Shown piece after piece: positions 15,728 through 25,555 of a stretch of 53,020 bases of DNA. Under the pieces are notes generated by a model. The model made no database searches and was not told where the DNA came from. It saw nothing but the letters and a program-made list of their open reading frames with translations. Each line of letters begins with the position of its first letter. The first letter of the stretch is position 1. The stretch spans positions 1 to 53,020 of the forward strand of contig NZ_RAVW01000009.1 of assembly GCF_003611585.1 (NCBI RefSeq), written 5' to 3'. The position numbers were made by a program, and so were the translations under genes. Source of the DNA: Corallococcus exercitus. Lineage in GTDB: Bacteria > Myxococcota > Myxococcia > Myxococcales > Myxococcaceae.

Positions 15728-17250
15728 CAGTACCTCCCGCCCGTGCTGCTGCCGCCCCGGTAGCCGGCGTTGTCCAGCCGGCGCAGCGCGTCCGCGTGCT
15801 CGGAGAAGCCCGCCTGCTGCAGGCTTTGCGCGGGCTTGTCGTCGCGGGCGCCCTCGGTGCTCACCAGCGTGGCGCGCCAGAAGGGGTTGAGGAAGTTGGG
15901 CGGCTCCTCCCAGCCTCCGCCCACCGCCGCCGGCCGGGGCCGGTGGTAGTAGGCGAGCCCCGCGGCCAGCGCCACCTGGTTGCGCTGCACGTCCTCGCGG
16001 CCCGTGGGCTGGATGCGCCCGAGCGGCGCGGCGTTGTCGAACTCCTTCTCCTTGTTCGCGAACTTGAACGTGAACAGCAGGTTCCACGGATCCGGCCTCG
16101 CGCGGCGCGAGTCGCTGGCGTAGTCGCGCTGGAGCATCGCGTACAGCTTGGGCTGGCCGTAGTCGTTCTCATCCGCGTTGCCGTGCAGGAGCGCCGCGTT
16201 GAAGCCCACCGAATAGGGCCAGATGCCGGGGCACACCACGCAGGCGCCCAGCGTGTGGCGCTCGTCCACGGTGGTGTTGTTCTCCGCGCCCTGGCCGGGG
16301 GGCGGCTTGTTCGCGCCGTAGACGTGCTGGTCCTCGGTGGACTGCTTCTCGTCGGACATCACCCAGGCATCCGTCGCCGCGGCGGTGATGGGGGTGCCGT
16401 CCGGGCAGGTCTCCGTGATGGCGCGGCCGTGGTCGTGCGCCCACGAGTTGCGGCCGGAGATGGTCTGGTAGGTGGAGGAGTCCATCGCCCCCGCGTTGGC
16501 GTAGTGCTGGAAGCCCGGGTTGTGCGCGGCCGCGCCCGAGCCGAAGCCCGCGCTGCCGCTCGGGCGGTTGTGCACCCAGGTCCAGCCCAGGCTGCCCATG
16601 GTGGCGTTGCGCGTGGCGTTGCCCTGGCCGCCGCCGGTGGGCATCACCGCGCCGGAGGTCTCCGGCACCGAGCCCGTCTTCTCCTGCTGCATCAGGTCGT
16701 CGTAGCTGGAGCCGGAGGACGCGCCGCCGGACACCTCCGCCAGCGACTTGTTGGCGCCCTCGGGCGGAGCGAAGAGCTCCGGGTTGACCTCCTTGGCGAT
16801 GAGGTTCGTCAGGCCCTGGTTCGCCAGGTGCGTGCCGATGAGCCGGTTGTAGATGGCCAGCGACGCGCGGAACATGTCGCCCGCGCGCCCCTGCAGCGAC
16901 AGCGTCTGCATGGCCGCCGCCTGGTCCAGGCCGGACCACGCCGGCCCGGGCATGGGGCACGCGGACGTCTGCCGCGCGGCGTACATCTGGCTGCCGTAGC
17001 TGATCATCGACTGCGTGCCCGCCATGGCCACCATGTGGGCAATCTGGGCGCGGTTCATCACCGCGATGGCGTTGAACGTGCGCGCCGTGGAGACGGCCTG
17101 GCTGTAGGCCGCCGCGTCCGCGGCCATCTGGATTTCGACGCGCTCCTTGGCGCGCATGCCGAAGCCCAGCGTGAGCAGCACCATCAGCGTCAGGAGGAGG
17201 AATGTCAGCGAGAACAGCACCAGCGCCTGGCCTCGGGCGCCGGACTTCAT
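15727..17250 (-). CDS. TadG-like Flp-pilus-associated protein
   Basis: A 507-residue protein with N-terminus MKSGARGQALVLFSLTFLLL, the RGQALVLFS plus single membrane helix of the TadE/TadG-like family. This is followed by AADAAAYSQAVSTARTFNAIAVMNRAQIAHMVAMAGTQ, a conserved helical stretch of that family, and a long extracellular region rich in Gly/Ser/Asn with scattered aromatic residues. The ATG at 17250 forms TGATG with the previous stop, the same junction type as at 15727, so it is favoured over the ATG 7 codons upstream (17271). TadG proteins are membrane-tethered, cell-surface-exposed pilus-associated proteins; the exact role here is not visible. Confidence 0.75.
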   Translation of the reverse strand: MKSGARGQALVLFSLTFLLLTLMVLLTLGFGMRAKERVEIQMAADAAAYSQAVSTARTFNAIAVMNRAQIAHMVAMAGTQSMISYGSQMYAARQTSACPMPGPAWSGLDQAAAMQTLSLQGRAGDMFRASLAIYNRLIGTHLANQGLTNLIAKEVNPELFAPPEGANKSLAEVSGGASSGSSYDDLMQQEKTGSVPETSGAVMPTGGGQGNATRNATMGSLGWTWVHNRPSGSAGFGSGAAAHNPGFQHYANAGAMDSSTYQTISGRNSWAHDHGRAITETCPDGTPITAAATDAWVMSDEKQSTEDQHVYGANKPPPGQGAENNTTVDERHTLGACVVCPGIWPYSVGFNAALLHGNADENDYGQPKLYAMLQRDYASDSRRARPDPWNLLFTFKFANKEKEFDNAAPLGRIQPTGREDVQRNQVALAAGLAYYHRPRPAAVGGGWEEPPNFLNPFWRATLVSTEGARDDKPAQSLQQAGFSEHADALRRLDNAGYRGGSSTGGRY

Positions 17251-18047
17251 CAGAAGCCGTGCAGGCTGCATCCGGCACCTCCATTGAAGTTGGACGCCTT
17301 CACCGGGGTCATCATCCGCATGGCCGCGTGGACCTGGATGGGGAACAGGTAGTGGCCCTGCGCGCTCCAGCGCACCATCCGCGCGCCCAGGTCGCCGCCG
17401 GGCCAGTCATCCGGCCCCAGCTCCACGTCGGTGTCCGCCCACCAGTCGGACTCCTTCTGCGCCGGGTTGAGCGGGTTGGCGTCCCGGTAGTTGCGCAGGT
17501 GGAACTGGGCCAGGAACATCCGGCTCATCACCCAGTCCGCGAACGGGATGCGCATGTAGTACCAGGCCACCATGCGGATCTCGAGCGTGCGCCGCTGCAT
17601 CTCCAGGTTGGAGTCCGTGGGCGTGTCGAACAGCAGGTCCTCGTCGCCCGCCAGGCTGCGCACCCAGCTGGTGTCCGGGGACTCGCGGACGATCTCCACC
17701 ATGGGCCCTTCGGTGAAGAGCGTGCCCTTGGAGCCGCGCACGCGCAGGTAGTTGCGCTTGCGGTCTTCAAAGGCGGCGGCCAGCTGCGCGGGCGTGCGGG
17801 TGTGCTCCACCGTGGGCAGCATCGTCACCAGCGCCGCGTGCGTCATCGCCTCGCAGCTGCCGTGGTTGAGGCTGCCCGCGCGCACCGCGCGGTACACCGC
17901 CACCTGCGCCAGGATGCGGCCCTGCAGCAGCATGAAGAGCTGCAGGGACCCCAGCACCATGAAGACCACCAGCGGCATGCACAACGCCGCTTCCACGGCG
18001 GCCTGACCGGACTCGTGCTGCCGACGCTGGGGGCGGGGGAAGGCCAT
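17250..18047 (-). CDS. TadE-like protein, first gene of the tad set
   Basis: A 265-residue protein. RRQHESGQAAVEAALCMPLV followed by VFMVLGSLQLFMLLQGRILAQ is a classic TadE pseudopilin start: positively charged residues, Gly, then a Glu and a hydrophobic helix. The exported domain holds WYYMRIPFADWVMSRMFLAQFHLR, WW and a C-terminal GAGCSLHGF. The ATG at 18047 is used; an AGGAGG lies unusually far upstream (about 16 bases), and a TTG at 18098 would extend the protein by 17 residues. It leads a four-gene overlapping cluster, which implies co-translation. The preceding helicase gene ends 101 bases upstream. Confidence 0.75.
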   Translation of the reverse strand: MAFPRPQRRQHESGQAAVEAALCMPLVVFMVLGSLQLFMLLQGRILAQVAVYRAVRAGSLNHGSCEAMTHAALVTMLPTVEHTRTPAQLAAAFEDRKRNYLRVRGSKGTLFTEGPMVEIVRESPDTSWVRSLAGDEDLLFDTPTDSNLEMQRRTLEIRMVAWYYMRIPFADWVMSRMFLAQFHLRNYRDANPLNPAQKESDWWADTDVELGPDDWPGGDLGARMVRWSAQGHYLFPIQVHAAMRMMTPVKASNFNGGAGCSLHGF

Positions 18048-18148
18048 AAGGGGAGGCTGCCTTCCTCCTAGATTCTCGATGATTGGGGAATCGGTCAAAT
18101 GGCCGGAACGCCGCCAACGCCGATTCCATTATGACACAACTGTTTGCC

Positions 18149-21100
18149 CTACTTGTTGAGGGTGAACCCGCAGGCGGCGTCCAGCACCACCTTCGCCCCC
18201 GCGAGCGCCCCCAGCAGGCGCTCATAGTGATGGCGCTCCGCGTCAACCTGGGCCTCCACCTCTTCCGGGGGCAGTCCCTGGTGGGAGAGCGAGAGGCGCA
18301 GGCGGGCAGCGGCGGCGTCGCGCTCCGCCTCGATGGCGGCCCGGGCCTTCTTCGCGGACCGGGCCAGCTCCGCCTCGGCGGCGGCCTGGGCCACGGGCAG
18401 CGCGGCGTCCACGAAGGCGCCGAAGCCGGGGAAGGCCTGGTGGACCTCGTCCCCCTTCAGGGCCTTGCCGTCCGCCTCCAGGGCGGGGAGCACGGCCGGG
18501 TCGGCCACGGGGCCCTGGGGGCCGTCCACCACGGCGACGGGCAGCAGCGTGCGCGCCAGGAAGCGCGCCAGCTGGCGGCTGGGCACGCGGGCGCCGGGGG
18601 TCGTGTCCTGGGGCTCCGGGAGCTGGACGTGGAAGAGCAGCTCCAGGCCGCGCGCGGGCTTCTTCACGCCGCGCTTCTCGATGTGGCGGAAGCCGCTGCG
18701 GCCGTAGGGGCCGTCCTTGAGGAAGCCGAACAGCGCCTCCACCAGCGGGTGGCCGGTGGCGAAGTACTCCAGCTCCTCCGCCTCCACGGCGGTGTCGCGC
18801 CAGAAGGTGCCCAGCACGGTGCGGTCCTGCATCACGTCGATGCCGGGCAGCCCTTCGACGTTGAGCGCGTGGCCGAACTGGAAGGCCACCTGGAAGGCCT
18901 CCACCTGCTCGTCGGTGTCCACGCCGATGCCCACGCGGCGCGCCAGCTCCGTGACGGTCTCCTCCAGGCGTTCATCCAGGTCGCGCGCCACGCTCCACAG
19001 CCCGTCCTCCAGCGGCGGAGCCTCGTCCTCGGAGTCTTCTTCCGCTGGCTCCTCGCCCATGCGCTCCTGCGCGCGCGCCACCAGCCGGGCCACGGCGGGC
19101 TTGTCGAAGCTGCGCACGTCCAGCAGCGGGTCGTACGCGCGCTTCACCTGCTCGCGCGCCGCCTCCACGCGGGCCTTCAATTCCGCGGCGTATTCGACGC
19201 GCGCCTCGCGCGGCAGCAGGGCCAGGTCCGCGATGCGGTCCTCCACCTCCTCCAGCACCGCGTCCAGGCCGCCCACCGTCTCACCGAAGACGCCCACGGC
19301 GTCCGCCAGCAGCATCAGCACGTCCGACGCGAGCGTGCCCGCGGGGTCGAAGACGTGGATCTCCACCGGGTGCGTCTGCCCGATGCGGTCCAGGCGGCCG
19401 ATGCGCTGCTCCACGGTGGAGGGGCTCCACGGCAGGTCGTAGTGGACCAGGTGGTGCGCGAACTGGAAGTTGCGGCCCTCGCCGCCCACCTCCGTGCAGA
19501 GCAGCACCTTGGGGCCCTCCGGGTCACGGAAGCGCGCCACCTGCCGGTCGCGCTCCACGAGCGGCAGGTCGCCGTGATAGCCCAGCGCCTCCACGCCCTC
19601 GCGCGACAGCTCCGACTGGAGCGAGTCCAGCGTGTCACGGCTCTCCGTGAACACGAGCACCTTCGCGCGCGGCTCCGCCTTCCAGATGCCGCGCAGCACG
19701 CCCACGAACGCGATGAGCTTCGCGTCGCGGCCGGTCAGCTTGAGGTCCGCGCCCTTCAGCGCCGGGTTGGACCTCACAGCGCCCGCGAACGCCGCGGGGC
19801 TGGACTCCAGGCGCCTGAGCACGTTGGCCAGCGGCGCGCCACGAAGCGTGCCCTGCGCCAGCGTGGCCAAGGCCGCATCGCGCGCCTTCAGCTCCTCCGC
19901 CGTGAGTTGCACCGGGTGCCGGTGGAGCCTGCGCGTGGAGAAGCCGCCCACCACCGCGCGCCGGTTGCGCACCAGCCGGTCCGACAGGCTGTACGTCTCC
20001 GCCAGGTGCGCGAGCAGCGCCTCCTTCTCCTTCAGCGTCTGGAGCCGCGCGTCCTCCGGGAAGCGCTTCGCCAGCGAGGCCACGGCCGCCTTCGCGTCCT
20101 GCCCCTCCATGAGGGCACGCACCGCGGTGGACAGCTCCTCCTGGCGCTGGAGCCGCGCCTCGAAGCCCTTCACGGACGGCGCGGTCGCCGCGTCGATGAG
20201 GGTGAGCAGCCCGTGGTACTCCGCCGGATCCAGCTGCATGGGCGTGGCGGTGAGCAGCAACAGGCCCCACGAGTTCGCGGCCAGCCCCTTCGCGGCGGCG
20301 AAGGCCTTCTCGCCCTTCAGGTGGTGCGCCTCGTCGATGATGACCAGGTCCCAGAAGGCGTCCTCGGCCGCCACCTCCTCGCGGTGCTCGCGCGTGCGGC
20401 TGAGCAATTCCAGGCTCGTCACCACCAGCGGGAAGCGCGCCCACGGGGAGACGTCCGGCGCCTCCTTCAGCGACTGCTCGTAGCGGTCCGAGTCCATCAG
20501 CGTGAAGAGCTGGTTGAACTTGTGGAACAGCTCCACCAGCCACTGCACGGTGAGGTGGCTGGGCGCCACCACTAGGCACCTGCGCGCCAGGCCCACCAGC
20601 CGCAGCGCGCTGAACACCATGCCCGCTTCAATCGTCTTGCCCAGGCCCACTTCATCCGCCAGCACGAAGCGCGGCCGGCGCGCGGACAGCACGCGCTGCA
20701 CCACGCCCACCTGGTGCGGCTTCACCATCACCCGGCTGGCCAGGAGCGCGCCCAGCGCGTCGCCCCGGCGCTCGTCATCCAGCACCAGCGCCTGCTTGCG
20801 CAGCATGAACGCCTTCGCGTCCCCCACCCGCCCGTCGCGCAGCGTGGACAGCAGGTCGGAGCGCGGCGCCAGCGCGCGGACCTCGGACTCCGGCAGCTCG
20901 TCCTCCTCGCCCGTGTCCTCGAAGCGCACCACGTAGCGGCGCAGGCCGCGCGCGCCGGGCTCCTCGCCCAGGACGGTGGCCTTGCGCCCCTTCGGCGTCT
21001 GGATGGGTTCGCCCTTGGGCAGCTGGTAAGGCACCAGCGCGCCGCCGCGCGTGGACACCAGCACCGGCGCATCCTCGCGGGACGGGAAGGCGATGAGGGC

Positions 21101-21196
21101 CTTGGCCCCCTGCTCCTGCAGCGACACCAGATGCCCCACGCCCCATTCGGGCTGCGGGAGGTAGCGGACCTTCAGACCTTCGACGAGAGACGCCAT
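18149..21196 (-). CDS. SNF2-family helicase, RapA/HepA-like
   Basis: A 1015-residue superfamily 2 translocase. After an N-terminal beta-rich region of about 145 residues it has the Q/Walker A region LADEVGLGKTIEAGMVFSAL (GLGKT at about 182-187), motif II IDEAHHLKGEK (about 284-294), the central motif LLLLTATPMQ, and the C-terminal lobe with LVFTESRDTLDSL, LLCTEVGGEGRNFQFAHHLV and RIGRLDRIGQ (about 598-607). A helical C-terminal third completes the RapA-like length. RapA recycles stalled RNA polymerase, but SNF2 proteins of this size also occur in defence loci; no defence partner is visible here. The ATG at 21196 is selected because the upstream extension is low-complexity. Confidence 0.85.
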   Translation of the reverse strand: MASLVEGLKVRYLPQPEWGVGHLVSLQEQGAKALIAFPSREDAPVLVSTRGGALVPYQLPKGEPIQTPKGRKATVLGEEPGARGLRRYVVRFEDTGEEDELPESEVRALAPRSDLLSTLRDGRVGDAKAFMLRKQALVLDDERRGDALGALLASRVMVKPHQVGVVQRVLSARRPRFVLADEVGLGKTIEAGMVFSALRLVGLARRCLVVAPSHLTVQWLVELFHKFNQLFTLMDSDRYEQSLKEAPDVSPWARFPLVVTSLELLSRTREHREEVAAEDAFWDLVIIDEAHHLKGEKAFAAAKGLAANSWGLLLLTATPMQLDPAEYHGLLTLIDAATAPSVKGFEARLQRQEELSTAVRALMEGQDAKAAVASLAKRFPEDARLQTLKEKEALLAHLAETYSLSDRLVRNRRAVVGGFSTRRLHRHPVQLTAEELKARDAALATLAQGTLRGAPLANVLRRLESSPAAFAGAVRSNPALKGADLKLTGRDAKLIAFVGVLRGIWKAEPRAKVLVFTESRDTLDSLQSELSREGVEALGYHGDLPLVERDRQVARFRDPEGPKVLLCTEVGGEGRNFQFAHHLVHYDLPWSPSTVEQRIGRLDRIGQTHPVEIHVFDPAGTLASDVLMLLADAVGVFGETVGGLDAVLEEVEDRIADLALLPREARVEYAAELKARVEAAREQVKRAYDPLLDVRSFDKPAVARLVARAQERMGEEPAEEDSEDEAPPLEDGLWSVARDLDERLEETVTELARRVGIGVDTDEQVEAFQVAFQFGHALNVEGLPGIDVMQDRTVLGTFWRDTAVEAEELEYFATGHPLVEALFGFLKDGPYGRSGFRHIEKRGVKKPARGLELLFHVQLPEPQDTTPGARVPSRQLARFLARTLLPVAVVDGPQGPVADPAVLPALEADGKALKGDEVHQAFPGFGAFVDAALPVAQAAAEAELARSAKKARAAIEAERDAAAARLRLSLSHQGLPPEEVEAQVDAERHHYERLLGALAGAKVVLDAACGFTLNK

Positions 21197-21537
21197 ATGC
21201 CGTGCAACACCCGGATGCGAGGAGGGGGGCGCTGCATAACGTCCCGGCGCCCGGAAGGCCATTTCACGAGCACCTCCTCCCCTCCCAACCCCTTGATTCC
21301 AGGCCCGAGTTCCCGGCGGTCCCAGGGCACTGTCCACCGCCAGACAGCCCCGCCGCGTCCTGCCGGCCGAAAACTTCCCGTCCTGTCAGGTAGGCTCCAT
21401 GATTTCATGACAAACAGGTAAAAACAGGGTTATAGGATACCCTGCCCGGCAGTGCGATGTCGCTCACCCCACCTTTTCGGTGATGTTGAGGGTCCTTCTG
21501 CACAGAAGCGCTCGGTGCCGTCGGGGGGGAGTGCCAC
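21197..21537. other. Divergent intergenic region
   Basis: This 341-base region lies between the helicase and sensor-kinase starts. It is GC-rich near the helicase and distinctly AT-richer at about 21385-21440, where CCTGTCAGGT, AACAGGTA and AACAGGGT recur as short related words. A possible promoter towards the kinase lies in that part. I see no RNA gene, no terminator and no convincing small gene here. Confidence 0.6.
21407..21436 (+). promoter_or_regulatory. Possible promoter for the sensor kinase
   Basis: ATGACA at 21407-21412 and TATAGG at 21431-21436 are 18 bases apart, in the most AT-rich part of the gap, pointing to the kinase gene about 100 bases downstream. The match to consensus is only fair. 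Confidence 0.3.
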
Positions 21538-23394
21538 ATGTTGCGACGTTGGACCTTCGCGCAGAGGGTTGGTGCGGGTCTGTCCGTGTGCCTTCTGGCC
21601 GGACTCATCCTGCTCGCCACCCTGGTGTCCGCGACCCACACGCTGGCGGTGGATGATGGGGCCTTCTTCCATCACGTCTCCGACATCCTCACCGGACTGC
21701 TGGGCCTGGGCGCCCTCGTCGCGCTGGTCATGGTGCTGCGCAACGCGCTGGGCCCCATGCACGCGGAGCGGCTGCAGAGTGAACAGCGGTTGCACCTGTT
21801 CATGGATGGCGTGAGCGACTACGCGCTGTGCTTCCTGGAGCCGGACGGCACGGTGTCCTGCTGGAGCACGGGCGCGGAGCGGCTCACCGGCTGGACGTCG
21901 TCGGACATCGTGGGCCAGCGCGCGGAGGTGCTGCACGTGCCGGACGCGGTGTCGCACGGCCTGCCCGCGTCCCACCGTGAGCGGGCCGCGCGCGAGCGGC
22001 GCCTGCAGTCGGAAGGCTGGCGGCTGCGCAAGGACGGCTCGCGCTTCTGGGCGGAGACGCTGCTCACCGCGCTGTACGCCGAAGGCGGCACGCTGCAGGG
22101 CTACGCGGAGGTGACGCGCGACATCACCGAGCGCAAGCGCACCGAGCGCATGCAGGCGCTGCTCGCCGAGGCCGGCCGCGTGCTCCAGCCCCAGGCCGGC
22201 GCCAAGGAGCTGGGAAACGCGCTCACCCGCTTGTGCGTGCCGGAGATCGCGGACGCGTGCGTGCTGTACCTGCCGGACGGCAAGGGCGACGTGCGCCCCG
22301 GCGCGGTGGCGTGCGCGGACGCGGCCACCCAGACGCGGCTGTGGGAGCCCCTGATGCGCCGGCCGTCACTGGACGAGCCCGGCCCCGCGCGCGTCGTCCA
22401 CACCGGCCGCGCCGAGCGCTTCGCGGAGGTGGACCCGGACCGGCTGCCGCCCTCCTTCAGCGACAGCTCCTACGCGGAGCTGTGGCGCGCGCTGGGCGTG
22501 CGCTCCGCGCTGAGCGTGCCGCTCATCGTGGACAACCGCGTGCTGGGCGCGCTGTGCCTCCTGTCCACCCGGCCGCACCGCCACTACGGCGCGGTGGACC
22601 AGGCCTTCCTGGAGGAGCTGTCCGCCCGGGCCGCGCTGGCCCTGGACAACGCCCGCCTGATGGCGGCGACGCAGAACGCGCTGGAGCTCATTGGCGTGGC
22701 CGCGCACGACCTGGGCACCCCGCTGAGCTCGCTCCAGCTGCGCCTGCGCCGCGTGCGCCTGCAGTGCGCGCCCGCCCACGGCGAGGACACGCGCCTGCGC
22801 GAGGGGCTGCTCTTGGCCGAGGAGGAGACGAAGCGGCTGGGGCGGCTGGTGCACAACCTGCTGGACCTGTCGCGCCTGTCCGGCGGCCGGCTGGTGCTGG
22901 AGGCCCAGCCCATGGACCTGGCGGAGCTGGCGCGCGAGGTCGCCGCCCGCCACGAGGACCAGGCCGCCGCCGCCGGCTGCGCCCTCACCGTCCACGCCCG
23001 CAGCGGGGCCCGCGGCCGCTGGGACCGCCAGCGCCTGGACCGCGTCCTCACCAACCTGGTCAGCAACGCCCTCAAGTTCGGCCGGGGCCAGCCGGTGGAG
23101 GTGCATGTGGACGTGGATGAGGACACACACCGGATCCGCATGTCGGTGCGGGACCACGGCGCCGGAATCCCCGCGGAAGCCCAGCAGCGCCTGTTCACCC
23201 GCTTCGAGCGGGTCACAACGGACAGCCGCGCGCCGGGCTTCGGACTGGGCCTCTACATCGTCCGCCAGCTCGTCGAAGCCCACGGCGGCACCATCCGCGT
23301 CCACTCGAGGCAGGGAGAGGGCGCGGAGTTCACCGTCGAACTCCCTTTCACCCCGGAAACCCCGGCAGAAATCGTTTCCTCGATTCGCGCATGA
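21538..23394 (+). CDS. Membrane sensor histidine kinase with PAS and GAF domains
   Basis: A 618-residue two-component kinase. Two membrane helices (GLSVCLLAGLILLATLVSA and ILTGLLGLGALVALVMVL, within residues 10-70) enclose a short external loop. A PAS domain follows (about 85-205, FMDGVSDYALCFLEPDGTVSCWS then GYAEVTRDITERK), then a GAF domain (about 210-375, RSALSVPLIVDNRVLGALCLLS). The dimerisation/phosphoacceptor helix has AAHDLGTPLSSLQ with His390, and the ATPase domain has NLVSNALKFG, DHGAGIPAEAQQRLF and GFGLGLYIVRQLVEAHGG. GGGGAG-type purine sequence precedes the ATG at 21538. No regulator is directly adjacent; partners could be the receivers encoded at 26726-30104. Confidence 0.93.
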   Translation: MLRRWTFAQRVGAGLSVCLLAGLILLATLVSATHTLAVDDGAFFHHVSDILTGLLGLGALVALVMVLRNALGPMHAERLQSEQRLHLFMDGVSDYALCFLEPDGTVSCWSTGAERLTGWTSSDIVGQRAEVLHVPDAVSHGLPASHRERAARERRLQSEGWRLRKDGSRFWAETLLTALYAEGGTLQGYAEVTRDITERKRTERMQALLAEAGRVLQPQAGAKELGNALTRLCVPEIADACVLYLPDGKGDVRPGAVACADAATQTRLWEPLMRRPSLDEPGPARVVHTGRAERFAEVDPDRLPPSFSDSSYAELWRALGVRSALSVPLIVDNRVLGALCLLSTRPHRHYGAVDQAFLEELSARAALALDNARLMAATQNALELIGVAAHDLGTPLSSLQLRLRRVRLQCAPAHGEDTRLREGLLLAEEETKRLGRLVHNLLDLSRLSGGRLVLEAQPMDLAELAREVAARHEDQAAAAGCALTVHARSGARGRWDRQRLDRVLTNLVSNALKFGRGQPVEVHVDVDEDTHRIRMSVRDHGAGIPAEAQQRLFTRFERVTTDSRAPGFGLGLYIVRQLVEAHGGTIRVHSRQGEGAEFTVELPFTPETPAEIVSSIRA

Positions 23395-23662
23395 CCCTCC
23401 CGGGTGGGTTGCGCCCCAGCACCCCTTCCCATTCAGTCACGAACAGTCCGCATTCGCCTCTGACTAGAATTATTCTCAGAAGTTGAATCCTTCTGTTGAT
23501 TGTGGATATTCTCCGTGCGGCTAGAACTGCTCGTTTTCGGCAAAAGCCGGATTTGAGCGCGACCCTCCGCCAGCGTCCCCCCGACGCAAGGGCACCCGGG
23601 TCCACTGGCCGCGACGCTGCTCCGGCAGCCGTCCGCACATACGCGTTCGGAGGAGTCCCCTC

Positions 23663-25528
23663 ATGGGTGGAGCAGACAAGATTCAGGAGCGGTCTACGCG
23701 CACTTCGCCTCGCCTGTTCACGGCGGGCCGCGCGAGCCTGCTGGCCACGCTGGCCAGCCTGACGGTGGCGTGCGGCGGTCCGGAGTCCGCGGAGCTGGAA
23801 TCCTCCGCCGGGCTGGAGCCGGAGCTCGCGGCCCAGGGCCAGGCGCTCTCCGACGATGCCTCCCTCAAGGGCGGCGGCAACGGCGCTTCCGCGCCCGTGG
23901 GCCTGGCGCTGGAAGTCGACAACGGCGAGGGCGTCCCCCTGAAGGTGAAGGCCGGGCAGACCTTCTGGGTGAACCAGATCGACCTGCGCGCCTCCATGCT
24001 CACCAACAAGGACGAGGGCGTGGACGGCCTGCGTCAGAACAGCGACTTCCTCGCCATCGGGTGGGCCGGTGTGCGTCTGGCGGACCAGGAGTTCGTGGGC
24101 CTGTCGAACGCGGACGGCACCTACACCCGCCGCCGCTTCTACCGCGACGCGGCGTGGATGAAGGCGACCAGCCTCTTCACGGTGGAGCCGGTGGACAAGC
24201 ACGGCCGGCTGACGGGCGCGCCGGTGCTGCTGAACATCGGCAGCGACGACACCCGCCGCACGGAGCGTGACGACTTCTTCATCCGCCGCATGCGCGCCAT
24301 CCAGTGGACGCGTGACTGCGCCTCGCTCACGGACTGCTCGGGCGCCCAGGCCTACGAGGAAGAGGCCCTGGTGGAGCTGCGCAACGCGTACGACCACGCG
24401 AAGCAGAAGACGCTCACCTTCACCTCACGCACGGTGGGTCTGCGCCTGCGCTGGAGCCTGCGCCCGTTCGCCCCCTACTTCATCCCGGTCACGCAGGTCT
24501 CCAAGCCGGAGTACGCCTACGGGTTCGGCATCGACATCAAGCCCGTGACGGCGCCCCGCAAGGACGGCACGTACGCGCCCGGGTCGGACGTCACCTTCCA
24601 GATGACCCTGAAGGACGGCAAGGGCAAGCGGCTGCACCCGGCCGGGAGCCTTCCAACCTACAATGAGGTCGCACCTCCGGGCGCTCCCGGCAATCCGGCG
24701 GGGATCCAGTACTATCAGGCCTTCTTCAACCCCACGACGACCTACTACCGCCGCAAGCACCAGGAACGGATGATGATGACGCAGCTCATCGGGCCGGCGC
24801 AGGACATCCAGCCCATCCGGAGCATCGTCGACCTGGAGGCCTTCCTGGATGACTCGCAGGACGTGCAGACCATCGCCACCCCGGCGCGCGACGGCGTCTA
24901 CGCGCAGTTCATGACCTTCCCCCCGGCGAACAAGCTCTTCGGCGGCGCCTTCTTCCCCAACGACGGCCGCTGGGACGCGCCCGTGAGCGACACCTGGACC
25001 TACCACCTGCCCGCGGACGCGAAGCCCGGCACCTACCTGGTGACCGCCAAGGCGCGCCGCGTGTACCTGGGCGAGGACCGGCCGGCGTCGCGCACCATCG
25101 AAATCCAGGTGGGGACGCAGACGCACACGGAGGCGGTGCTGACCACCGGCCCCTGCAACACCTGCCACAGCAAGGGCGGCGAGCTGAGTGAAGTGCTGCA
25201 TGCGAACGACAACCGCGCCGCGTGCGCGTCGTGCCATGCTCCGCTGGGCTTCGAACTGGAGGGGCCCATCTTCGTGCGCACGCACTTCATCCACTCGCGC
25301 TCCAACCGCTTCGACGCGCCCCTGGAGAAGTGCTCCTCCTGCCACCTGAAGCAGGAGACCACGCAGCGCACCAGCAAGGCCGCCTGCCTGTCGTGCCACA
25401 AGAGCTACCCCGACAGCCACGTGGAGAAGTTCGGCCCCATCGAGAGCATGTACGTCGGCGGGGGCCGCGAGTCGTTCCAGCAGTGCACCGGCAGTTGTCA
25501 CAAGACACACCCCGGCGCCGGCTTCTAG
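23663..25528 (+). CDS. Multihaem c-type cytochrome-like lipoprotein
   Basis: A 621-residue exported protein. A Lys/Arg-containing N-terminus and LLATLASLTVAC form a lipoprotein signal. The first 480 residues are a beta-rich domain with VNQIDLRASMLTNKDEG and an Ig-like GTYLVTAKARRVYLGEDRP near its end. The C-terminal 125 residues carry four canonical haem motifs (CNTCH at 498-502, CASCH, CSSCH, CLSCH) plus one atypical CTGSCH with three spacing residues. Further His residues are available as distal ligands. It is probably an electron-transfer or redox-sensing protein on the outside of the cell. It is the first gene of a likely operon with FIST, hybrid-kinase and receiver genes, 27 bases before FIST. 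Confidence 0.85.
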   Translation: MGGADKIQERSTRTSPRLFTAGRASLLATLASLTVACGGPESAELESSAGLEPELAAQGQALSDDASLKGGGNGASAPVGLALEVDNGEGVPLKVKAGQTFWVNQIDLRASMLTNKDEGVDGLRQNSDFLAIGWAGVRLADQEFVGLSNADGTYTRRRFYRDAAWMKATSLFTVEPVDKHGRLTGAPVLLNIGSDDTRRTERDDFFIRRMRAIQWTRDCASLTDCSGAQAYEEEALVELRNAYDHAKQKTLTFTSRTVGLRLRWSLRPFAPYFIPVTQVSKPEYAYGFGIDIKPVTAPRKDGTYAPGSDVTFQMTLKDGKGKRLHPAGSLPTYNEVAPPGAPGNPAGIQYYQAFFNPTTTYYRRKHQERMMMTQLIGPAQDIQPIRSIVDLEAFLDDSQDVQTIATPARDGVYAQFMTFPPANKLFGGAFFPNDGRWDAPVSDTWTYHLPADAKPGTYLVTAKARRVYLGEDRPASRTIEIQVGTQTHTEAVLTTGPCNTCHSKGGELSEVLHANDNRAACASCHAPLGFELEGPIFVRTHFIHSRSNRFDAPLEKCSSCHLKQETTQRTSKAACLSCHKSYPDSHVEKFGPIESMYVGGGRESFQQCTGSCHKTHPGAGF

Positions 25529-25555
25529 CCGCCGCCGGTTCGCACGGAGGTCCTC

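Noticed and set aside
23466-23495. Small palindromes AGAATTATTCT and CAGAAG-7-CTTCTG before the multihaem gene
   Set aside because: They could be regulatory, but both are short and in AT-rich sequence where such matches are common; not enough to call a site.
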